Shown here: in pieces, positions 44,490 to 55,398 of the stretch
Layout of the letters: the number at the start of each line of letters is the position of its first letter
How positions within the stretch are numbered: position 1 is the stretch's first letter
Origin: Tetradesmus obliquus
Taxonomy: Eukaryota > Chlorophyta > Chlorophyceae > Sphaeropleales > Scenedesmaceae
DNA: 64,000 bases
Reading direction: 5' to 3'
Assembly (NCBI GenBank): GCA_030272155.1
Contig: CP126198.1
Span: 372,001 to 436,000, forward strand
The notes under the pieces: generated by a model
Database searches by the model: none
What the model was told of the DNA's origin: nothing
What the model saw: only the letters and a program-made list of their open reading frames with translations
Translations under genes and position numbers: made by a program

Positions 44490-47400
44490 GCCAGACAGCA
44501 AACCCTGCAGCACACACCTGCAGCCGCACGATGGCCTTAATCGCTCCTGCTGCAGCGGGTCAAACATGATTCGTCATGTAAAGCAGTCTCGCTACAAAAA
44601 AACAACCAATGGTCAAACGCAGCGCACCTGCAGCTTGACGATGGCCTTGATCTGCTCCTGCTCCAACGGGTCAAACATGACAACTCAAAGCACCATGCCG
44701 CAAGCCACATGCATGAAAGCTTCCATACCCGTAGCTTGATGATGGTCCTGATCTGGTCCTGCTCCAGCAGATGATAAACCCAAACAGAACATTACGAAAC
44801 CTCAAGGATATACTATCACAGCGCACCTGCAGCTTGACGATGCCTTGATCTGCTCCTGCTCCAGCGGGTCAAACATGATGACTGCTAGAAAAGCAGCCAC
44901 ACGATGCAAAAGCCAAACCGATACTCAAACGCAGCGCACCTGCAGCTTGACGATGGCCTTGATCTGCTCCTGCTCCAGCGGGTCAAACATGATGAACTCG
45001 TCAATCCTGTTGATGAACTCCGGCCTGAAGTGGCTGCGCACAGCCATCATCACACTCTCACGCGCCGCAATCTTGTCCTCCAGCGCCTCCAGCACGCCTG
45101 CGCTGCCCAGGTTGCTGGTCATGATGATGATGGTGTTCTTGAAAGACACCACGCGGCCCTGGCTGTCAGTCACGCGCCCATCGTCCAGCACCTGCACGGC
45201 AGCAAACAAATGGCAGGTGAAAAATAGCGTCAGCGCTTGCCGCAGGCTGCGCCCCTGGCAGTCAGTCACGCGCCCGTCGTCCAGCACCTGCACAACGACC
45301 GCAATAAGAGAGAGAGCACAAGCACAATCAGCGGTTGCGATATGCAGCACTGCAATTTACTTGTACAGCATGCCCAGGCTGTCGGCTGCGCATGCTGTCG
45401 TCCAGCAGCTGTGCGTCAAACAAGCGGCTGGTTAATAGGCAGCCCACATGCTCGGTTCATTGCAGCATTGTCACACAGGCACAGGCATAACATGCCGATT
45501 TAGTGCCAGACAAACAAGCATGATGGCACACGAGCAGCATAGCATGCAGCCACGCACACACACACCTGCAGCAGCACGTTGGAACATGTTTGGGTTCGCA
45601 TTCTCAACTTCATAATCAGTACAGCAGCATAAAGCGGCCACAGCAAGCAAACACAGCAGCAGAACTCTACCACCCACCTGCAGCAGCACGTTGAACACGT
45701 CTGCATGCGCCTTCTCCACCTCGTCAAACTGGATGACAGCATACGGCCGTCACAACAAGCAAGCAAACACAGCAGCAAAACCCCTGTCACCCACCTGCAG
45801 CAGCACGTTGAAGACGTCTGCATGCGCCTTCTCCACCTCATCAAACAGGATCACAGCATAAGGCCGCCGCCGCACTGCCTCTGTAAGCTGGCCTCCCTCG
45901 TCATATCCCACGTAGCCTGGCGGCGCACCGATGAGCCTGCTGACGCTGTGCTTCTCCATGTACTCCGACATGTCGATGCGCACCTGGTGTCAGATCAAGT
46001 ACAAAGAACAGGGACAGATGAGAGGCGGGTAAGGGGCAGTGGATAGTAGAGACAGATGCAATGAGCCGGCTGACGCTGTGCTTCTCCATGTACTTGGGCA
46101 CGTCCATGCGCACCTGCAGCACAACATCATTTGCAGTGGCGGGCAGTTGAGCACAGCGGCAGAGGGACAAGGAAAAGGGTAGCTATTTGCAGTTTGCCGC
46201 GCGACGGCACAACCTGACGCGGTGCTGCGATATGAGTGATGTTGATGGCTGCTAGCCGGTTTGACACCCGTTAGATAAGCAGAGTCCTGCGCTGCCAACG
46301 CTGCATGGTTGCATACGTCAGCCTGTCTATTTAAAGCATACATGAGCAAGATAACAACAACCTGTTCCACTGCAGTAGGCATTTAAATGCAACGCCCACA
46401 GTCGCCCTCACCATTGCATCTTCTGTGTTGAACAGGAAGCTGGCCAGTGCCTTGGCCAGCTCTGTCTTGCCCACACCCGTGGGGCCCAGGAACATGAAGG
46501 AGGCAATGGGGCGGCTGGGGTCAGACAGACCAGCCCTGCAGGTCCAGCAGCAGCGGATGACATCAGATGATTGTCAGGGGTGTGTCTGAGCCTCAATCGT
46601 GTGTTGTGCAGCAAGGCAAGATAATGGTCGCAGACACCAGGGATTGTACGGCAACCAGCTCTCCATGGTTCACTTTGTGGGTGGACGCAGGCTGTGCAGG
46701 ACTGCACGAGCCAGCAGCTGCACTGCGCCGCAGCAGCCCTTCACACCACATGCCCAGCACCCAACACACATCCACTCACAGCTCCGTCCCCTGCCGCATG
46801 CTGCATCCTCAAAGCACAGCAATGCTTGACCATTAAAGACATCGATCACACGAACTGCAGCTGCGTCGCGCACCTGGAGCGCTGGATGGCGTCTGCTACT
46901 GCCTCTACAGCGCCGTTCTGGCCCACCACCTGCCACAGCAAACAATCCCTGCCACAACAAAACGCCAACAACAACAAAAACAAACAACCACCCGCAGCAC
47001 TTTCCGCAGTACTGTCCTGCAAGCTCATGTTGTGTTCAAACTGCTCTTCTTACTCACCTGGAGCGCTGGATGGCGTCCGCCACCGCCTCCACCGCATCAC
47101 CCTGGCCCACCACGCGCCGCAGCAATCCTGCCACATCTATGTACCAGAGCATCACCGCACGCCGCACTGCTGGGCTCACCTGGAGCGCTGGATGGCGTCC
47201 GCCACTGCCTCCACTGCATCACCCTGCCCCACCACGCGCCACAGCAACCCCTGTCACACCTACATACCAGTACTTTAAAGTAATCAAACACCGCCGCACT
47301 GCTGGGCTCACCTGGAGCGCTGGATGGCGTCCGCCACTGCTTCGACAGCGTCGCCCTGACCAACTCTCCCCTGCCTAACGGTTCAAGCACAATGCAGCAG

Positions 47401-50400
47401 CACTGCCTGACAGACCCAAGTAAAACACCGCCGCACTGCCGAGTGCCCTCTCACCTGCTGCGTTGGATGGCGTCCGCCACCGCCTCCACAGCGTCGCCCT
47501 GCCCCACCAGCGCCACAGCAACTCCTGTCACATCTACATACCAATACTTTAGACTATCACCACACGCCGCACTGCTTAGTGTCCTGACCTGCTGCGTTGG
47601 ATGGCGTCCGCCACCGCCTCCACAGCGTCGCCCTGCCCCACCAGCGCCACAGCAACTCCTGTCACATCTACATACCAATACTTTAGACTATCACCACACG
47701 CCGCACTGCTTAGTGTCCTGACCTGCTGCGCTGGATGGCGTCTGCCACTGCCTCCACAGCGTCGCCCTGGCCCACCACGCGCCACAGCAACTCCTACCAC
47801 ATCTACACACCAGTACTTTGACGTAATCAACGTCCGCCGCACTGCCGGGCTCACCTGCTGCGTTGGATGGCGTCCGCCACTGCCTCCACCGCATCACCCT
47901 GGCCCACTCTTCCCTGCCTAATTTCTCAAGCACGAACCAGCAGCACTGCCTGACAGACCCAAGTCAAACACCGCCGCACTGCTGAGTGCCCTCTCACCTG
48001 CTGCGCTGGATGGCGTCTGCCACTGCCTCGACTGCATCACCCTGGCCCACCACGCGCCACAGAAATCATGCCACACACCAGTACTTTACAGTATCGCCAT
48101 ACGCCGCACTGCTTGTGTCCTCACCTGGAGCGCTGGATGGCGTCCGCCACTGCTTCGACAGCGTCGCCCTGCCCCACCACGCGCCTGTGCAGCTCGTCAT
48201 CAAGGTGCAGCAGCTTCTCACGCTCACTGGCCACCAGCTTGGACACAGGGATGCCTGCAGCAGCAGCAGCAGCAGCAGCAGCAGCGGCAGTGGCAGCAGC
48301 AGCAGCAGCATGTCAGCCTTACTGGCCACCAGCTGAAACACAGGGATGCCTGCAGGAGGGATGAAGGCAGAGCAGGTTTGTCTGTCGACCCATGCACATG
48401 TGGTGACTTTGAAGGACATCAAGTTTGTGAGCTGAAAGAAATGCAGAGACGTCTCAGATAAAGAGCACGCAGCAAGCAGCAGGGCGATGCTTGTGTTGGG
48501 CATGCATTGCTGGTCAATCCACGGTCAACCCCCACACAGCCACACACCCGTCCACTTGGAGAAGATCTCCGCGATGTCCTCCTCAGTGACCTCCTCATCA
48601 CTGGTCAACTACAGTTAAACCACACGCGGTCAAACCACACATAACAACGCACCCGTATTTAGGTAATCAATCATTGCTGCAAGGCTTGAACTCTTGCCTA
48701 AATTGGTCGCGCCTGTGACCAGAATGAGACCACGTGAACTTTCTGCAATTTTTGCTAAAATGGGAGGCACCAATTGGTAATGATCTCCGCGATGTCCTTC
48801 TCAGTGACCTCCTCGTCCCTTGTCCCTTGTCAACCACAGTCAAACCACACAGAATAACGCACCTGTCTACTTGGAGATGATCTCCGAGATATCTTCCTCA
48901 GTGACCTCCTCCTTGAGCATGCGCTGGCCACACCACTGATAAATTCAACAGTCAAGAAAACGCGATCAACACAGGGTCAGAAGGCAACTCGCGCAGTCAA
49001 AACTACCCGCGGTCAAACCACCCAAGTCACGATAAGACGCAGTCAAACTCGTAAGCAAACGCACCTGTCCACTTGGAGATGATCTCCGCGATGTCCTCCT
49101 CAGTGACCTCCTCCTTGAGCATGCGCTGGCCGCCTGCCTGCGCCCCAAGTGCTGCCTCAGCTGCCTTGAGCTGCTTCTGCAGCTCCATCAGCGTGCCATA
49201 CTTGAGCTCAGCAGCCCTGCAGGACAGGCAGTTTTGTTTTGTTTGGTTCTGGAATCAAAAAGAAAAGCCACTGGGTATGACATTGTGCTCAGCAAAAGAG
49301 TGCGGTTCTCATTCTCAGCCCTTCTATGTTGTGCGTTAACATTGACACAGCTGAGCCAGCCCCAGCAGCACCACACACAGCAGCCGCGCGACACGGCATG
49401 CAGGCAGCATCATATCCGCCAACCGCACCTGCGGTCGTAGTCGCGCTCCGCCTGCTGCACCTCCAGGTTACACGACAGCACGACATAGCATGACGAAAAA
49501 CAAAAGACGTGATGAACCAGAAGACCTGCCCACCTGTTGAGGTCATAGTCCCTCTCCGCCTGCTGCACCTCCAGGTTGACCCGCTCAATCTCCTCCTTGA
49601 TGTCCTGCAGCCGGCCCATCTCGTCCTTCTCAACGCGCCACTGCTGCGTGATCTGCTGCTGCTCGCCCTTCAGCTTCCCAAGCTCGCTGTCAAGCGCCGC
49701 CAGCCGTGCAGCAGCAGCGCGGTCGCTGGGCGCAGCCTGCAGCACACATGCGAATGCAGATCAATGTGAGCAGCACATGTACGAGACAAGCTGCAAAGCC
49801 AACCGCGAGTGAGCCAGCTTGCGCAGAATGTGGGACAGACACACCAACACACGCAATGGCATTCGGCTCCCAGGCAAGCCTTCTGCAAGGGACAGCTGCT
49901 CCATCTCCAGCTGTGCCGAGACTTGCTTCAACAATGTCAAGCTGTATTTAAAGGCACATGATAGCTGCGAAAAACAAAGAAACATTGCGCCGCACCTTCT
50001 GCAGGCTGAGCCGCTCCATCTCCAGCTGCAGCACCTTGCGGTCCATCTTGTCCCACGCTGTCTAATGCAGCACAAACCAGCCGCACTAAACCACAACACA
50101 CAAGTTTAAGCCGCACCTTCTGCAGGGACAGCCGCTCCATCTCCAGCTGCAACCATACTTGAAAAGAGCATGTCCCACGCTGCACTAAGCAGTGCAATAC
50201 AGCAGCGCTACAACAAAGGAGAGTGATCGTGCCGCACCTTCTGCAGTGACAGCCGCTCCATCTCCAGCTGCAGCACCTTGCGGTCCACCCTCGTCCCACG
50301 CTATTTTAAGCAGCACAAACCAGCAGCGCTGAACCAGAACAAACAACAGATCAAGCCGCACCTTCTGCAGCGACAGCCGCTCCATTTCCAGCTGCAGCAC

Positions 50401-53400
50401 CTTGCGGTCCATCTCATCCAGTGCCTCTGGCTTGCTGGTGATCTCCATCTTGAGCTTGGCAGCGGCCTCGTCAATCAAGTCAATGGCCTTGTCGGGCAGG
50501 AACCTGCAAAGCAGAGCATAAAGCATAAGGCGCAGCAGCGACGGTCAGAGTCAGGCTTGCTGGTGATCTCAATATTGAGCTTGGCCGCGGCCTCATCCAT
50601 CAGATAAATGGCCTTGTCAGGCAGGAACCTGCAAGCAAGAAGGCATGAGGCGCAGCAGGGTAGATAGTAAGAGTTGGGTTGTGAGGTGATCTCCATCTTG
50701 AGCTTAGCAGCGGCCTCGTCAGTGGGGTCGATGGCCCTGTCGGGCAGGAACCTGCGAACCTCCATGAGCATTCATAACAACACTGCTGACGGCAAGCTAC
50801 GGCATGTCAGCAGGGGCGATGTCACTTGTTGTGCCCTTGTTGCACGCAGCGCACCTGTCAGCCAGGTATCTGTCGCTGAGCACTGCTGCCTCCACAAGGG
50901 CGCTGTCGCTGATGCGCACGCCGTGGTGCACCTCGTAGCGTTCCCGCAGGCCGCGCAGGATGGACACCGTCTGAGCCACAGTCGGCTGGTCAACGTACAC
51001 CTGCAGCCCGGTCAAAGCAGCAGGCAGCATACAGTACATTGTCAAAATTGTCTTTGAACAACAATTACTTCTACAAGCAAACCGAGATATCACAGCCAGC
51101 CGATTCAACCAGAGGGAAAGCTGTCTTGCACGCCAGCTGTTATCGTTTGAATATTGTTACATCTGTCTTGCTTCTGTTACTTTTCAAAAAATAACGCACC
51201 TGCTGGAAGCGCCGCTCCAGCGCGGGGTCCTTCTCGATGTACTTCCTGTATTCGTCCAGCGTGGTGGCACCGATGCAGCGCAGCTCGCCACGCGCCAGCT
51301 GAGGCTTCAGCAGGTTGCCTGAAAGCAGCAGAATGAAGAATAGCAGCACAACCGGCAGCAGCCAGAGCTAGTCAGTCAGCAGTTGACCACACAAGTGCAC
51401 TTCCACAGCGCCAGCCAAGGCTTCAGCAAGTTGACTGTGATGAAAAAGCAGCAGCAGTGCACCACGCAGCAGCCAGGGGCACACCCATCAGCTAGCAGAC
51501 CAGGTGTTGTGCCCCCTAACCCCTGAAAAGGTAGCAAATATGAGCTCATAACTCTAGCGCTATTTCAACAGGGACACGTCTCGTTGCAAGGATACGTAAC
51601 ACGCTGCACATGAAGCACTCAACTAGCAGTCAACAAGTGAACTTTGACCCATACCTCTGAGGCACCCGAATAACAACATTCGAGCAAGCCCTTATGCAAA
51701 ACCAAGGCTGTTGTACCGTACAACCACCTTACAATAATCTGCACATGTACCAACGACAATGGCGCGCACTTGGCACACTGCAGCAGCACATGATGCACCG
51801 AATGCATTGACATAAGCGGCAGCACCACCCACCAACACCAGCGCAGCACGCTGCACTGCAAAACACTACGCTGCCCACCTGCGTCCATGGCTCCTCCCGT
51901 GGCCCCCGCGCCCACCACTGTGTGGATCTCGTCAATGAACAGCACGATCTTGCCGTTGCTGTCAGACACCTCCTTCAGCACAGCCTGCAGAGGCAGCAGC
52001 AGCAGCAGCAGCAGGCAGGAGAAGTAGTGAGTCACACACCTGTCAATGAACGCAACACATGCAAACATTCTTGCCGTCGCTGTTAGACACCTCCTTCAGC
52101 ACAGCCTGCACAGCAGCACCAGCAGCATGTTGAGCAAGCAGCAGGTAAGCTAGAGGGAGGCAGGCCCTGCGCATGCGTTTCAATGCCGCCGCATCACAAC
52201 AAAGCAAGGCAGCATATGCACATGTCTGGAACAGCAAACATGGAACGGCAGCAGCAGTTCTACAGGCAAAACAGTTGCAACTCCAAATCCTAGACCCACC
52301 TTGAGCCTGTCCTCAAACTGTCCGCGGCACTTGGCCCCGGCAATGCCCCCGTGTCAACTGCCATCAGCTGCCGGCCCCTCTGAACGCCAATCAATTCAAA
52401 ACATTCAAGACATTCAAACCCTAAACCATAAACGTCTGAGACACTCGCAACCCACCTTGAGCCTGTCCTCAAACTCTCCGCGGTACTTGGCGCCAGCAAT
52501 GAGTGCCCCCATGTCCAGAGCCATCAGCTGCCGGCCCTGCAGCGCCTCAGGCACATCACCAGCCACAATGCGCTGCGCCAGGCCCTCCGCAACGGCAGTC
52601 TTGCCCACACCTGTTGTCGACAAAGAGTGACACAGCAGCACAGCAGGAGAAGAATCAGCGTATGCTCACAACAGCCACGATGCGATGGGCCAGGCCCTCA
52701 GCAACAGCCGTCTTGCCCACACCTGTTGATAACAAAGAGTGACACAGCAGCACAGCAGGAGAAGAGTCAGTGCATGCACACAGCAGCCACAATGCGCTGC
52801 GCCAGGCCCTCCGCAACGGCAGTCTTGCCCACACCCGTTGGACATATAGTTAAACAGCAGCACAGCAGGAGTGGAGTCAGCACCAGCATAATGGCTGTGC
52901 GCTGCGCATGCGGCTTGACAGCATCACAATGGCTGGCCGTACCTCAGGCACGCCACCAGTCGCAGCATCAGCAGCCTTGCACAAACCAGCGCATAGCACC
53001 TCAGTTGTGGGCAAAAGACATGGCATATATACAGAGGCAACTCCAGCACCCACTGTGTCCCTATGCATCCAACTGCCCCAAGCCCACCCACCTGGCTCGC
53101 CAATCAGCACTGGGTTGTTCCTGGTGCGCCTGCTCAGGATCTGGATGCAGCGCCTGATCTCATCAATGTGCCCGAATACGGAATCCAGCTTACCCTCGCA
53201 CACACACTAACCAGCATGCTTCATAGGTTTCCTCCCAACTGAACGCACCCTGCGCACCGCATCTCAACGGTTGGCACACCCAACACCCTGACCTAAAACC
53301 CCGCTGCCGCTGCCGCAGCATCCGCTGCACGCGGGTTGCCTACCTGGCTCTCCAATCAGCACTGGGTTGTTCTTGGTGCGCCTGCTCAGGATCTGGATGC

Positions 53401-55113
53401 AGCGCTGGATCTCATCAATGCGCCTGATGTCATCATCCAGGTTACCCTCGCACACGCACTAAGCGGCATGCTTCATAGGGTTCCTCCCAACTAAACGCAA
53501 CCTGTGCACCGCATCTAAACAGTGGGCAAACCCGACACCTGAAACTAAACAACCGTTGCCGCTGCCGCAGCATCCGCTGCACGCGGGTTGCCTACCTGGC
53601 TCGCCAATCAGCACCGGGTTGTTCTTGGTGCGCCTGCTCAGGATCTGGATGCAGCGCCTGATCTCATCATCCCTGCCAATCACAGGGTCGAGCTTGCCCT
53701 CCCGCGCTGCTGCTGTCAGGTCGCGCGCATACTTTGACAGCGCCTCGTACTTGCCCTCTGGGTCCTGGTCGACAACCTTGTTGGCGCCGCGGATCTGCAG
53801 AAGCAGCAGCAGCAGCAGCAGCACCAGCAGCAAGTGATTCAGTTGTCAGGGATCAACGCACAGAGCGCTCAATTGCAAGTGGGGTTGGGTCTGTAGCACA
53901 GCAACAGCAGGCACCGAGGTGCACAGGCAGAGGTTGAGCGTAAACGTATCATATGTTCTGATAGCCAGCACACAGCACCCAACTCCTTGACGGCTGCCTC
54001 CAGCTTCTTCACTGTGACCCCTTCAGCCCTGAACAGCGCCTCTACAAAGCCCACATCATCCGCCAGCGCCAGGTGCTCCAAGACCCCCCAAGTAACAATG
54101 TAAACCCACCGCTTTTACGGCTGCCTCCAGCTTATTGCCGGTTGCCACCTCTGCTGTGACATGCAAAATAAACTGAGGCAGGTGCAGCCACCCAGCCACC
54201 CACCTCCTTCACCGCCGCCTCCAGCTTCTTGACCGTCAGTCCTTCAGCCTTGAACAGCGCCTCCCCGAAGCGCACATCATCGGCCAGCGCCAGCACCAGG
54301 TGCTCCCAAGACCCCCCAAGAAATAACACGAACCAAACTCTTTCATGGCCGCCTGCAACTGCTTGCCGTTTTACCCCTCTGATTTTACATGCTGACAGCA
54401 CTAGGAAAATCAGCCGCCACCCAGCCACCGCCACCCACCTCCTTCACCGCCGCCTCCAGCTTCTTCACTGTGAGCCCCTCAGCCTTGAAAAGCGCCTCCC
54501 CAAAGCGCACATCATCTGCCAGCGCCAGCACCAGGTGCTCCACGCTCACAAAGGTGTCGCCCATCTTGGCCTTGATGCCCATGGCGCTGTTCACAACACC
54601 CTCCAGGTTGCGGCCTAAAACCTGCAGCAGCAGCAGCAGCAGCAGCAGCGGCGCAGTTAGCCTTAATGCCCATGGCGCTGTTCACAACACCCTGCAGGTT
54701 GCGGCCCAGCACCTGCGGTACATCAATTCATCGTGCGGTACAGCAATTCACGATTTGTTGGCAATCACAGCTTCACGGTTTGTTGGCAATCACAGCTTCC
54801 TACAAAGAGCACTTTCACAATGAGCACAGTGAGTCTAGGTGCCCGTTGCGCTGAGTCACCATGCTCGTTGACTTGCGCTGCCTGGCACCCCTACAACCAT
54901 CTTGCCTACTCCCCTGCCCTCGCCTCACACACCCCGCCACCACGCGCACCTGCTGCGCAGTGTCGCCAGACACGCGCGGCTGCCTCCTGATGAAGGCATC
55001 TGTCTTGTCCAGCAGCCGTGTGGGGTCGCTGCCTGCCTTGCTGATGATGCGCCTTGCCAGCCCATTGGGCTGCTCCAGCAGCGCCTTGAGCAGGTGCTCA
55101 CTCTCCACAATCT

Positions 55114-55162
<49 letters not shown>

Positions 55163-55335
55163 GTTGGTTCGGAGTCAGGCTGTTAGGGATGCTCCAGCAG
55201 CGCCTTGAGCAGGTGCTCGCTCTCCACGATCTATAACAGCAGCAGCAGCAGCAGCGGCAGCAGCGGCAGCAGCACGTTGGTTTCAGAGTCAGCTGTTGGG
55301 CTGCTCCAGCAGCACGTGCTAACTCTCCACGATCT

Positions 55336-55398
<63 letters not shown>

